Source: Lachnospiraceae bacterium | GTDB taxonomy: Bacteria > Bacillota > Clostridia > Lachnospirales > Lachnospiraceae | Assembly (NCBI GenBank): GCA_900753305.1 | Contig: CAADYR010000175.1 | Coordinates: 6,124-70,123 of the forward strand | Reading direction: 5' to 3' | Length of the DNA stretch: 64,000 nucleotides | Shown here: positions 1-9,332 of the stretch, piece by piece | Layout of the letters: each line of letters starts with the position of its first letter | How positions within the stretch are numbered: position 1 is the stretch's first letter | Program-made: the position numbers and the translations under genes | Notes under the pieces: generated by a model | Told to the model about the DNA's origin: nothing | Databases searched by the model: none | The model's input: the letters and a program-made list of their open reading frames with translations, nothing else

Positions 1-864
1 CTTGTCTTCAAAGATCTGCTTGGTTTCTTCAGACTGGAAAAGCTTGACAATTTCCTGATATACAGGGTCATCTGCATTTTCACTCTTTACTGCGATCAGG
101 CAGAAATAGCTGTCATCATCATATTCTGATTCTTTGAAAATAGCAGTGGAAGGATCAATGCCGTAATCCAGTGCATAGTTACCATTTACAACTGCAATGG
201 TAAAGTCAGGAATTACAGAAGGAATTGTAGATGCTCCAAGCTCTGTAATATCAACCTGTACTTTATAATCAGTAATATCTGATACGGTAGGATTGGCTCC
301 TGCATTTGGATCGATTTCAATAATACCTGCTGACTCCAATACTTTCAGTGCACGTCCTCCATTAGAAGCATCGTCCGGAATAGCAACAGTGTCACCATCT
401 TTTAACTCATCAATGGACTGAATCTGGTCAGAATAAATATTCATTGCAATGATGAATGTATCACCGATCGCTGTAAGGTCATATCCATTCTTCTCTGTAT
501 CATTATTGAAATATGCATGATGCTGGAATGCGTTGATATCAATTTCTCCTGCATCCAGTGCTGCATTAGGAAGGGAGAAATCTGAGAACTGTACATATTG
601 AAGGTCGATACCCTCTCCTGCCAGTTTCTCTTTGATAGGATTCCAGATGTCTTCATAGATAACGCCAGTCAGACCAAGCTTCACTACACGGGTTTCTCCG
701 TCATTTGAAGTCTGCGCTTCCTGTGTGAATGCTGTTGTATCATCTGTTGTTGCTGCATTACTGTCTGCTGCGGATGTATCTTCTGCCTTCTGGCTTCCGC
801 ATCCTGTAATCGTTCCTAATGCTAATACTGCTGTAAGTACTGTTGCTAATAATTTCTTTTTCAT
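1..864 (-). CDS. metQ: MetQ/NlpA-type methionine-binding lipoprotein (C-terminus outside window)
   Basis: Substrate-binding lipoprotein of the D/L-methionine ABC importer. The start is the ATG at 864 with a GAGGAGAAT ribosome site just upstream. The N-terminus is a lipoprotein signal (MKKKLLATVLTAVLALGTITGCG, shown by the Lys-rich start, hydrophobic core and Gly-Cys lipobox), followed by a Ser/Thr/Asp-rich linker and then NlpA-family sequence (VKLGLTGVIYEDIW, DAGEIDINAFQHHAY, ADDPVYQEIVKLF). About 288 codons are inside the window and the 3' end is cut by the edge. It lies directly downstream of metI and metN in the same orientation, so the three form metNIQ. The lipoprotein would be tethered outside the membrane and deliver methionine to MetI. 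Confidence 0.93.
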   Translation of the reverse strand, partial: MKKKLLATVLTAVLALGTITGCGSQKAEDTSAADSNAATTDDTTAFTQEAQTSNDGETRVVKLGLTGVIYEDIWNPIKEKLAGEGIDLQYVQFSDFSLPNAALDAGEIDINAFQHHAYFNNDTEKNGYDLTAIGDTFIIAMNIYSDQIQSIDELKDGDTVAIPDDASNGGRALKVLESAGIIEIDPNAGANPTVSDITDYKVQVDITELGASTIPSVIPDFTIAVVNGNYALDYGIDPSTAIFKESEYDDDSYFCLIAVKSENADDPVYQEIVKLFQSEETKQIFEDK

Positions 865-889
865 AATTTTATTCTCCTCATCTATTTAT

Positions 890-1573
890 TTAATGTGTAT
901 TTTTCTTTGCAATATGATTTCCAATGATCTGTATCACGGTTACGATCACTACCAGAACAACAACTGTTGTATAGGTAACGTCCGGCATGTTTCTGTCATG
1001 TCCGTACATAATGGCAAAGTTACCTAAACCGCCGGCGCCAACTGCTCCCGCCATAGCTGTCAGACCGATCAGACTGATAATTGTAATGGTAGTTCCTCTG
1101 GCAATACCTGCAATGCTTTCTTTCAGATATACGCTCCAGATAATCTCCAGATTACTCAGTCCCATAGACTGTGCTGCTTCTATCAGTCCCGGATTTACAT
1201 CCGACATTGCTGTTTCCATCTGTCTGGTAAAGAATGGTGCGCATCCAAAGATCAGCGGCACGATTGCTCCTTTTACACCGATTCCTGTTCCCATGATCGC
1301 TCTGCTGAGTGGAACAAGTCCTACCAGAAGAATGATAAACGGTATGGAACGGAAAAAATTCACGATTTTATCTATCACCTGATAGATTACCTTATTCGGT
1401 ACGATTCCTGATGGTCTGGTTACGATCAATGTGATTCCCAATATAATGCCGATCAGAAATGATATTCCACCTGCCCAGCCTACCATAATAAATGTATCTC
1501 TGAAACTTTCCCAGAAAATATCTGTTCTCGCCATGACATTCGGTATGATTTTATTTAGAAACTCTGCCATCAA
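890..1573 (-). CDS. metI: Methionine ABC transporter permease MetI
   Basis: Membrane permease of the methionine importer, 227 aa, the normal length for MetI. Five or so hydrophobic segments are visible, and the EAA-type cytoplasmic loop that contacts the ATPase is present around residues 130-160 (EAAQSMGLSNLEIIWSVYL). Its ATG lies inside the 3' end of metN (23-base overlap), indicating translational coupling, and metQ follows 25 bases after its stop. Function is taken from family membership and operon context. Confidence 0.93.
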   Translation of the reverse strand: MMAEFLNKIIPNVMARTDIFWESFRDTFIMVGWAGGISFLIGIILGITLIVTRPSGIVPNKVIYQVIDKIVNFFRSIPFIILLVGLVPLSRAIMGTGIGVKGAIVPLIFGCAPFFTRQMETAMSDVNPGLIEAAQSMGLSNLEIIWSVYLKESIAGIARGTTITIISLIGLTAMAGAVGAGGLGNFAIMYGHDRNMPDVTYTTVVVLVVIVTVIQIIGNHIAKKNTH

Positions 1574-2603
1574 AAATCACCTCCACTCCTACATTTTTCT
1601 CTTTCAGATATGCGATCGCTGCATCAATCTGCTTTGCTTCTCCCTGCACGATCGATACCAGACCGCCTATTGGATTACCTCCTATCAACTCAATGTTTCC
1701 AAAGATAATATTGACATTCAGCTCAAATTTCCTTGATATCTGAGAAACCAATGCCTCTGAAACATCTCTCTTGATATAACTGGATCTGAGTACCACTTCA
1801 CCTGGCTGTATATTCAGCAACTCCTTGTGTGTCTCAACCAGCTCTGTTATTTTGGAAAGATTCGTTGTATTCTCAACAAATTCACGGGTAATGGCTTCTT
1901 TTGGATTTGCAAAAATATCAAATACCTTACCACTTTCTACAACAACTCCGCCTTTCATAACTGCCACTTTATCACAGATATCTTTGATAACCTGCATCTC
2001 ATGTGTAATGACTACAATCGTAATCCCCAGTTCTTTGTTAACTTTCTTGAGAAGTTCCAGAATCGCCTTTGTTGTCTTGGGATCTAATGCACTGGTAGAT
2101 TCATCACTCAGAAGTATCTGTGGGTCACTGGCAAGTGCTCTGGCAATTGCCACTCTCTGTTTCTGTCCTCCTGAAAGTTGTGATGGATAAACATCTGCCT
2201 TTTCTTCAAGCTCTACCAGTTTTAATAACTGGTTAACTTTCTCCTGCTTTTCCTTTTTGGATAATCTGGATTTTCGAAGTGGGAAAGCAATATTTTCATA
2301 TACCGTTCTTGCTGCAAACAGATTAAACTGCTGGAAGATCATTCCTATCTTCTTACGCCTCTGCCTCAGTTCCTTAGGTGACATGGCAGTAAGCTCTTCT
2401 CCCTCAACATAGACTTTACCTTCTGTAGGTCGCTCCAGCAGATTGATACATCGAACCAAAGTTGATTTGCCAGCGCCGGACATACCGATAATTCCATATA
2501 TATCACCTTTCTCAATGGAAAGGTTTATATTTTTCAGCGCCTCAACTGTTCCGTCCTTAGTCGTAAACCGCTTGGATAAATTTTCAAATACAATCTCTGC
2601 CAT
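1551..2603 (-). CDS. metN: Methionine ABC transporter ATPase MetN
   Basis: ATP-hydrolysing subunit of the methionine importer. Walker A GMSGAGKST, signature LSGGQKQR, Walker B ILLSDESTSALD and the H-loop ITHEM are all readable. The last 80 or so residues form the NIL domain that senses methionine in this family. I place the start at the ATG at 2603 (MAEIVFENLSKRF): an AGAGAGG motif sits 9 bases upstream, whereas the open frame extends 13 codons further with no better site. That gives 350 aa, normal for MetN. The upstream gap is only about 70 bases beyond a terminator, and I see no SAM riboswitch in it, unlike many Firmicute metNIQ operons. Confidence 0.93.
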   Translation of the reverse strand: MAEIVFENLSKRFTTKDGTVEALKNINLSIEKGDIYGIIGMSGAGKSTLVRCINLLERPTEGKVYVEGEELTAMSPKELRQRRKKIGMIFQQFNLFAARTVYENIAFPLRKSRLSKKEKQEKVNQLLKLVELEEKADVYPSQLSGGQKQRVAIARALASDPQILLSDESTSALDPKTTKAILELLKKVNKELGITIVVITHEMQVIKDICDKVAVMKGGVVVESGKVFDIFANPKEAITREFVENTTNLSKITELVETHKELLNIQPGEVVLRSSYIKRDVSEALVSQISRKFELNVNIIFGNIELIGGNPIGGLVSIVQGEAKQIDAAIAYLKEKNVGVEVIFDGRVSK

Positions 2604-2670
2604 GTGATTCATCCTCTCTGTATTCCTGATAGATGTAATCATATCGTATTAGTAGGGATTTGTATAATAG

Positions 2671-2716
2671 AAAAAAAATATAGTTGGCGATAAGTTTTAC
2701 TTATAACCAACTATAT
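2671..2716 (-). terminator. Rho-independent terminator after the DUF2339-like gene
   Basis: Long hairpin with perfect 10-bp outer arms (2678-2687 and 2707-2716) and a further inner 6-bp pairing (2690-2695 with 2699-2704). On the minus strand it is followed by a run of T (complement of the A-run 2671-2678). It ends transcription from the 2725-4797 gene before metN. Confidence 0.85.
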
Positions 2717-2724
2717 AGCATAAA

Positions 2725-4797
2725 TTATTTGTCTGATTTTTCAATCTGTTTTTCGAATCTGGAATATACCCAGTTTATTATGAAACATAATATACCCGCT
2801 GCAAAGAATCCTATCGGCTTCAAAATATTGGAATCATAGCTTACATCAAATAATACCAGCTTCACTACGGAAATAAAGGTAAGCATCAGCCCATATAATC
2901 GGAACGATTTATGTCTGGTCATAAAACCGATCACAATACTTGCCACTGCAAATACCAGTGTTACAATGGATACTGCATAGCCTACTGCATCCATTCTGTA
3001 CAAAATCACATATAACAGCACCAAAAACTTGGAACAGATGTAAATTCCTACCGGAAGCTCCGACATCTCTTTTCGGAACCGGAACAGATTCGAAATGTTC
3101 AGCATATACAGGATCAGAGTAATTACTGAATAAAAAACAACCGCCGCCGCTTCTGAACTGACTGAAAATCCAAATACATGGATCGCATTACATATGCTTA
3201 TAATAGAACTTCCCCATGCCATCATAATAAGATTCATGAGATATCCTATAACATAGGATATCTTTTCCTCTTCATGGGTAATCGGATTCTTGCGGTACCA
3301 CTTTGAATTCAGTAAAAGGTCAATCAATACCAGTAAAATAAACAACGTTCCTCCACTGGCACTCTCTTCCACACAAATGCTGATAAACAGGACGATCCAC
3401 AATGCTGTATTCATATATTTGTGTTCTCTGCTGTATTTCTTTAACAGGCAAATGCCGGACAAAATCATAAACAGGAAGCAGCCACCATAACTGAACCAGT
3501 GGTTTACAAGTACAGGAGTTGTCGTATTTACCATTGTAATAAGAACATATGCATAAAATAAATACCAGAATTTTCTTTCCTTCAGATAAACTGCCGCTGC
3601 AAAAAGGAATGGAACGACCAGCAGATATCCAACATAATCATTTACGATCCCGGCATTAACAAACAGTAAAGAAAAACTCAGGATTCCAAAAGATAAATAT
3701 TCCCCATACTTTTTCCTGCAAAGGGCATACAAAACAATTGCCTGTACGATCCATACATAGGAACTGTACTTTCCGATCACTGAATCGGAAGAACCAAACA
3801 ACTCACATATTTTAAATATACTCCATTGTAAAAAGATACAGGCCATCGTCAGCGAAATGAGTGTGATGGTCATACCTTTTCCCATCTTTTCAGAAGTATA
3901 ATGTGCAATGCAGTAAGCCAGTGCTGCAAAAGAAATTATCATAAGTACACATATTACCAGCGCCTGATCAAGATAGAAGAAACCAAACAGGAACTGAATG
4001 ACCGGAACCTGAAGAAACAGATATATATTTGTCTTATAGGAACAGTCACTTGTCAGAAACAGAAGCACAACGCCTACAGCATATACAAGGATTCCAAGAT
4101 ACGTTTCCTGCCACTGAGCTAATACCAGCATAGAAGAAATAATCAATCCCACATTGCATATGTATGCGAACATCCTTGATTTCTCTCTTGCCAGAAAACC
4201 TGTTGCAACAAGCCATAATACTAATATGACCAGAAGAGTCATCCTGGAAATTACTTCATAGGTAAAACAGGTTATCAATGCCGATATATAGATCGCACTG
4301 ACACCACAACCTGCAAGTGCTGCAAACAGTACATCATATTTACTGCCTTTCTTCATTTTCATGATACCAACACCTGCTATCACTGCACTGACGGTAAACA
4401 TGATCCCTACCTTAACTGCATCAGGTATCGCCCTGTAAATCAATCCACCGAACAAAATCAAGCTGAACAGGATCAACACAGACGCCAGAATTCCCATCAG
4501 ATACTTACCCACTGTCTGTTCCATGTTCTTATTCTTCTTATTCTCCGGTGTTCTATCAGCGCTATATTGTTGTCCCTGTACCGTGTCAGGTGACTGCACC
4601 GTTGAAAATACAGCCTTTTTCGTTTCTGCTGTAACAGGTACATTACTGCTTACAGGCTGTACTCCCACATTCTGCGCATTTTTCAGTTTCCATACTTCTT
4701 TCTCAAGCTCATCAACCCGTCTCGACAGACTATTCAATCGCTCAAACATTTCGGTTTGTTCTACGCTCTCTCCCATTTTCTCCCTCATGTCTCTCAT
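2725..4797 (-). CDS. DUF2339-like polytopic membrane protein
   Basis: About 690 aa. The N-terminal 40 residues form a short coiled coil (MFERLNSLSRRVDELEKEVWKLK), followed by a Thr/Gln-rich linker to about residue 95 and then roughly 20 hydrophobic segments to the C-terminus. This layout (coiled coil plus many membrane helices) is typical of the DUF2339 predicted membrane proteins, whose function is not established. Start is uncertain: the ATG at 4797 has no clear ribosome site, while the ATG at 4776 has AGGGAG three bases upstream. The gene is alone between the MATE pseudogene and a strong terminator, so it is probably monocistronic or read from upstream. Confidence 0.72.
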   Translation of the reverse strand: MRDMREKMGESVEQTEMFERLNSLSRRVDELEKEVWKLKNAQNVGVQPVSSNVPVTAETKKAVFSTVQSPDTVQGQQYSADRTPENKKNKNMEQTVGKYLMGILASVLILFSLILFGGLIYRAIPDAVKVGIMFTVSAVIAGVGIMKMKKGSKYDVLFAALAGCGVSAIYISALITCFTYEVISRMTLLVILVLWLVATGFLAREKSRMFAYICNVGLIISSMLVLAQWQETYLGILVYAVGVVLLFLTSDCSYKTNIYLFLQVPVIQFLFGFFYLDQALVICVLMIISFAALAYCIAHYTSEKMGKGMTITLISLTMACIFLQWSIFKICELFGSSDSVIGKYSSYVWIVQAIVLYALCRKKYGEYLSFGILSFSLLFVNAGIVNDYVGYLLVVPFLFAAAVYLKERKFWYLFYAYVLITMVNTTTPVLVNHWFSYGGCFLFMILSGICLLKKYSREHKYMNTALWIVLFISICVEESASGGTLFILLVLIDLLLNSKWYRKNPITHEEEKISYVIGYLMNLIMMAWGSSIISICNAIHVFGFSVSSEAAAVVFYSVITLILYMLNISNLFRFRKEMSELPVGIYICSKFLVLLYVILYRMDAVGYAVSIVTLVFAVASIVIGFMTRHKSFRLYGLMLTFISVVKLVLFDVSYDSNILKPIGFFAAGILCFIINWVYSRFEKQIEKSDK

Positions 4798-4833
4798 CGA
4801 TTTAAGTATTTTATGTTAACGAGTCATATTGTA

Positions 4834-6074
4834 TCATATCCTGTCGTTTACGTCCAAGTATTTCCATAAAATAAATGCTGCAAAAACTGTTGCCAGCAGA
4901 TCTGCCGCAGGCTGCACCAGAAATAGTCCCGTCCGGTCGCCTATTGCAGGTAAAAAGAACAGTAATGGTATGTAGAAAATTCCCTGTCTGGCAACAGAGA
5001 TCCACAGTGCCCTAGAATACTGTCCTATATTCTGCATGTACATACTACTGACAGCATAAAGTCCCAGAAAAGGCAGTGAGATACATTGTAATCTCAATAT
5101 CTGCACACCTAATCGTATGACTTCTTCACTCTGTCATACTGTTTTGCTCCGTAATTCATGGCACAAATGGGCTGAAATCCCTGTCCCCAGCCTATCATGA
5201 TCATATACGCCAGTGCTGCGATTCTGGAACTGACCGTCAAGGCTGCGATCATACTCTCTCCAAAAGCCGCAGCTACAATATTAAGAAGCACACCTGCAAT
5301 CCCTGTAATTCCCTGTCTTGAGAAATTTGGAGCACCACCAGCCAGTATATGATATACCCGTGTCTTGCTAAAATATGCCCTGTTTAATCTGACGGGAATA
5401 TTTCCATGCTGAAAGGATAGAAAAAACAGCACAACTGCCCCTATAATCTGTCCTGCCAGAGTCGCCCATCCGGCTCCGACAAACCCCATTTTTAATCCAA
5501 AGATAAAGACAAGATCAAGTATCATATTACTGACCATCCCTGCCAGCAAACCCGTCATTCCGTCTTTCACATTACCGCACAAACGCAACTGATTATATAC
5601 TGTCAATGCAAACAGGCTAAAAGGAACACTGAACAGAATAATCCTCAGATACTCTGTTGTATAATCCAGAAGCTGTGGGGAAGCATTTCCTCCTATGAAA
5701 CCAGCCAGAGGTCTGACCCATGCAGTCAACATTATCATAAGGACTACACCTGTTCCTAATGCCATGACTATACCCAAAGAAGATATGACTTCCGCTTCTG
5801 CATCCTCCTGTTCTCCTGTTTTTCGTGACATGACATTGCCACTTCCATATCCGAACCAGAACCCTATCGCCTGAATGAAACTTACAAAGCTGAACACAAT
5901 TCCTATCGCCGCTGTCATGCTTTTATTATTCAGTTGACCGATAAAAAAAGTATCTGTCAGATTATAGATCATATTGATCAGCATACCGATAATCGTTGGA
6001 ACCGACATTTTTATCAGTAAAGGAAGAATTGGCTCTGCCAGGATTCTCTCTCTTCTTGATTTTTTCTCATTCAT
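4834..6074 (-). pseudogene. MATE-family efflux pump with internal out-of-frame deletion
   Basis: A multidrug/toxin (Na+/H+ antiport) MATE gene broken into two frames. The first part, from ATG 6074, carries the normal N-terminal two thirds (PILPLLIKMSVPTIIGMLINMIYNLTDTFFIG to FQPICAMNYGAKQYDRVKKSYD) and stops at 5109. The C-terminal part resumes in another frame at about 5119-4834 (IRLGVQILRLQCISLPFLG to ILWKYLDVNDRI). Compared with the usual MATE pattern, about 40 residues between RVKKS and RLGVQ are missing, so this is a deletion and not a single-base error. ATG 6074 is one base after the TGA of the upstream enzyme gene, so the two were co-translated. The product should be a truncated, probably inactive transporter. 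Confidence 0.85.
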
Positions 6075-6075
6075 C

Positions 6076-8553
6076 TCAGCAATTAGACGCCTCTCCCTTA
6101 TCACCATCTACTCTGATGGTATCTCCATCCTTGAACTTAGTGGTAGCAAATCCGACTCCCAGAACAGCAGGTATTCCGTATTCTCTGGCTACGATTGCTG
6201 CATGACTCAGTGCTGAACCAGTATCCGCTACGACTGCACTGGCAAGTCCAAATAAAGGTGTCCATTCCGGATCAGTAAGCTGACACACCAGAACATCACC
6301 CTTTTGCATCTTGTAAAATTCCTCCGGTCCATGGATAACGCATACCTTACCAACTGCCACTCCTGCACTTCCGCTCACGCCCTTTAACACATCTCCCCTG
6401 GAATCAAAGACCAGAAGCTTGGATGCATCCCATACTTTCTGTGAAAGTGGGTGTTTTTCATTTCTACGTGTGGTCTTCTCCTTATCAGATTCGGATAAGT
6501 ACCCTCTCTTACAAGCCTCTGCCAGCTCATCTGCAAACAGATTTGCCACTCCACTCTCATAATCTGTTTCGGATAGTAATAATGTATTAGTCCGTTTCAG
6601 GCATTGACGAACATAGTAGAATAATGTCTCCCACAGATATTGACTTTCTTCCCTTACAACATGAAAATACCGGAAATGTTTGATTTTCTTCTCCAGTGCG
6701 GGGTATTGACTGCCATAGACAATTTTAAGTTGCTCCATGAGTTTACCAAAATCTTTCTCTTCTGTGTTATCGGAAGCCTGTCCATTGTCTGCTACCAATG
6801 GCTGTAGAATATGTATAAGCCTGTCCGGATCTTCTATAAGTGTCTTTGCATGTGTACAGTAACAGTTATAATCTGACTTGTAACCATTCTTCTGCATAAA
6901 AACAGCGAACTGTTCTTTCATATAAGGAAACTTTTCACATAAATCCTCATATTTCGCACCTGTCAGCAATTCCTTTGCCAGCCTGTGATCTGCCTTGATT
7001 TTATCTGCCAGAGCAGCAATGTCCTTTGTCACTACAGATGTTTTGTTGTCCAATCCCCAGAACAGATCATATTTCGCATAATCCTTATTTACCTTTTTGA
7101 CCGCTTTTTCCAGATCTTTTGCTATAGCTGCCGGGAACAGCGCATATTTAAAGCGATCATATGCCAACCTCTCTGTCAGCTTCAGGCTATAGGAGATGAA
7201 CCTTCCACACTCCTGTATATTCATACTGTCAAAGTCTGTTTCTTTGATCTTCTCTATCTCCGTCTCATATCCCTGCATAAAAGCATGACACTCATCAGCA
7301 CATTTATCATAATCCTTGAGCAATTTTAAAGTACCGGGCAACTTAAAGATATTTCTGTTGATCTTCATACCTGGATCTGGGAGTGTCTGGATTCCATCCT
7401 CGTCCATTTTGGGATCAGAAGTGAGCACAATGCCATTTTCCTTAAATATATTGGCTTTCTGCGTATTAATTGCAATAATATAATCATAATCCAGTGGCCT
7501 GTATGCATATGGCATTTTCTCTAATTGAAAGGACATGTTCGCTTTTGCAGGACCTTTTATCCTGCTATCCTTAATATACTCCGCAATGATTCTCTCCTCT
7601 TCCTTTTTATCTTCTCCCAGAGTAGTGATTGCCCTTGCCTGTAAAATATAGACATGTCCATCGCTGATCGCCCATTCAATATCCATAGGACAGCCATAGT
7701 GTTTTTCTACCTTTACTGCCTCTGCGCAAAGTACAGCTATTTCCTGATCGTTCAGACATCTTTCAGATTGTAACTTAGCACTCACGGAAATTTCTTTCGT
7801 ATCCTTATCCGCATATATGATCTGCGTTTCCTTGGAACCAATTTGAAAGGACTTCACCGTCCCCTGTTTGCTGCATATATAACTATCTGCGGTCACTCTG
7901 CCACTTACAACGCTCTCTCCAAGTCCATAGCTGGCATTGATCTGCATTTCTTCCCTGTTCTGCGTAACAGGATTGACTGTAAATAAAACACCTGCTTTCT
8001 CACTTTCTACCATTCTCTGAATGACAACGGCCAGTGCAACAGAGAGCTGGTCATATCCCTGATTACAGCGATAGCAGACTGCCCTGTTCCCCCACAGTGA
8101 AGCATAACATCTGCGCACCTGCATAAGTACTTCATCAATCCCTCTGACATTCAGATAAGTTTCCTGCTGGCCCGCAAAACTCGCATCCGGTAAATCTTCT
8201 GCTGTTGCAGAAGAACGTACTGCTACTCTTGCCTGTTCACCAAGCTGTTTATACTTTTCACGAATGGCAGATTCTACTTTTTCAGGTAATTTACCGCATC
8301 CTATCAACTCTCTGAATTTCTTTGCTGCTTCCAGCAATCCGGTTTCGTCCTTCCCCGCCTTTTTGAGTTCATTCTCAAAGACTTCTTCCAGTCCATTCTC
8401 TTTCAGGAAAGCCCGATAGGCGTCTGCTGTTATGACAAATCCATCAGGAACAGCAATTCCTGCCGCACTCATTTCTCCCAGATTGGCGCCTTTTCCCCCT
8501 GCAACCATGACATCATCTTTTCTGATTTCCTCGAAATCCATCACCATACTCAT
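6076..8553 (-). CDS. Rifampicin phosphotransferase / PEP-synthase-like dikinase
   Basis: Three-part dikinase of about 825 aa. Residues 1-310 are the PPDK/PEP-synthase ATP-grasp domain (GGKGANLGEM, RSSATAEDLPDASFAGQQETYLNV, DIEWAI..ILQAR). Residues about 330-720 form a helical, poorly conserved middle region. Residues 740-825 are the swivelling phosphohistidine domain with the catalytic His in TGSALSHAAIVAREYGIPAV. True PEP synthases end in a TIM barrel, which is absent. The order ATP-grasp / variable substrate domain / His domain and the length match rifampicin phosphotransferase (RPH). Start chosen at ATG 8553 with AGGTGG seven bases upstream; a GTG at 8562 is the alternative. It sits between a TetR regulator and a MATE pump, which fits drug detoxification, but the substrate is unproven. 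Confidence 0.82.
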   Translation of the reverse strand: MSMVMDFEEIRKDDVMVAGGKGANLGEMSAAGIAVPDGFVITADAYRAFLKENGLEEVFENELKKAGKDETGLLEAAKKFRELIGCGKLPEKVESAIREKYKQLGEQARVAVRSSATAEDLPDASFAGQQETYLNVRGIDEVLMQVRRCYASLWGNRAVCYRCNQGYDQLSVALAVVIQRMVESEKAGVLFTVNPVTQNREEMQINASYGLGESVVSGRVTADSYICSKQGTVKSFQIGSKETQIIYADKDTKEISVSAKLQSERCLNDQEIAVLCAEAVKVEKHYGCPMDIEWAISDGHVYILQARAITTLGEDKKEEERIIAEYIKDSRIKGPAKANMSFQLEKMPYAYRPLDYDYIIAINTQKANIFKENGIVLTSDPKMDEDGIQTLPDPGMKINRNIFKLPGTLKLLKDYDKCADECHAFMQGYETEIEKIKETDFDSMNIQECGRFISYSLKLTERLAYDRFKYALFPAAIAKDLEKAVKKVNKDYAKYDLFWGLDNKTSVVTKDIAALADKIKADHRLAKELLTGAKYEDLCEKFPYMKEQFAVFMQKNGYKSDYNCYCTHAKTLIEDPDRLIHILQPLVADNGQASDNTEEKDFGKLMEQLKIVYGSQYPALEKKIKHFRYFHVVREESQYLWETLFYYVRQCLKRTNTLLLSETDYESGVANLFADELAEACKRGYLSESDKEKTTRRNEKHPLSQKVWDASKLLVFDSRGDVLKGVSGSAGVAVGKVCVIHGPEEFYKMQKGDVLVCQLTDPEWTPLFGLASAVVADTGSALSHAAIVAREYGIPAVLGVGFATTKFKDGDTIRVDGDKGEASNC

Positions 8554-8564
8554 ATCTTCCACCT

Positions 8565-9161
8565 CTATCTCTGAATAAACTCACTGACTGTATTTTCAAT
8601 AAATATCCTGAATATCTTTTCAAAATATTCCCTGTCGAATTGTACCGCATTTGCAAAAAGGACAAAACTTCCGGTAAACACATTGACTAAACCCTGCACA
8701 TCAACCTCTTTGACAACTCCATGCTCTTTCCAGTATGCAGCAAGTTTCTCAATAAAATCCCGATATACTACACCCACGCGATTCTCTGCCTCCAGATCTG
8801 CTCTGGAAAGAATTGCAAAGCTCTGGGAATAAACGGGCTGTTCCTCGCCTTTCTTCATAAGATCCATGGAATTGACATATATGATCTGTGTCAGAAATCC
8901 TACCGGATTTTTTAACGATTCATCAAACCTCTGCTCAACTATTTCCAGCTTCTGTTTACTGCGATACCTCATGACATCCAGAACCAGTGCATCTTTATCC
9001 TTCCAGAAATTGTAGAAGCTGCCCTGCGCAATTCCCACCCTTCTGGTAAGTTCCTGAATACTGAGAGCTTTCGTTCCTTTATCATGAAATAAATCCAGTG
9101 CCGTTTCCATGATCTTCGTCTTGATCAATTCTTTTTCTTCCTCACTAAATGCCTTTGCCAT
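8565..9161 (-). CDS. TetR-family transcriptional regulator
   Basis: 198 aa. The N-terminal helix-turn-helix is clear (TALDLFHDKGTKALSIQELTRRVGIAQGSFYNFWKDKDALVLDVM), followed by a helical ligand-binding domain. The ATG at 9161 is preferred over an in-frame GTG at 9173 because GGTGAT lies six bases before it. First gene of a three-gene cluster with the RPH-like enzyme (11-base gap) and the broken MATE pump. A palindrome sits between its -35 and -10 boxes, compatible with autorepression or with control by another repressor. Confidence 0.9.
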   Translation of the reverse strand: MAKAFSEEEKELIKTKIMETALDLFHDKGTKALSIQELTRRVGIAQGSFYNFWKDKDALVLDVMRYRSKQKLEIVEQRFDESLKNPVGFLTQIIYVNSMDLMKKGEEQPVYSQSFAILSRADLEAENRVGVVYRDFIEKLAAYWKEHGVVKEVDVQGLVNVFTGSFVLFANAVQFDREYFEKIFRIFIENTVSEFIQR

Positions 9162-9205
9162 ATAAATCACCACGCCTATGAATATTTTTATTTTTGTTCA
9201 TTGAT

Positions 9206-9238
9206 ATGTTAGTATATTCTAACCAAAAAGTCAATGAA
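9206..9238 (-). promoter_or_regulatory. Promoter of the TetR cluster with embedded palindrome
   Basis: Minus-strand -35 TTGACT (9229-9234), 17-base spacer and -10 TAACAT (9206-9211). The spacer holds the near-perfect palindrome GTTAGTATATTCTAAC (9208-9223), overlapping the -10. A wider pair TTCATTGA (9197-9204) and TCAATGAA (9231-9238) flanks it. The 16-bp core differs by one base from the one overlapping the feoA promoter at 51394-51409, so the binder may be the DtxR-type metal regulator and not the local TetR. Confidence 0.75.
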
Positions 9239-9332
9239 TATTTCATTTTTTATTCATTGCATATATTAAAAAATAAGCAGCAAATACATAATCTGTATCT
9301 ACTGCCTATCTGCACCATACTTTTATAAAACG

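Noticed and set aside
2604..2724. SAM riboswitch or T-box ahead of metNIQ
   Set aside because: Only about 70 bases are free between the upstream terminator and metN, and no conserved riboswitch words are present.
4834..6074. Programmed frameshift in the MATE gene
   Set aside because: No slippery sequence at the junction, and about 40 conserved residues are absent, so frameshifting could not restore a full protein.
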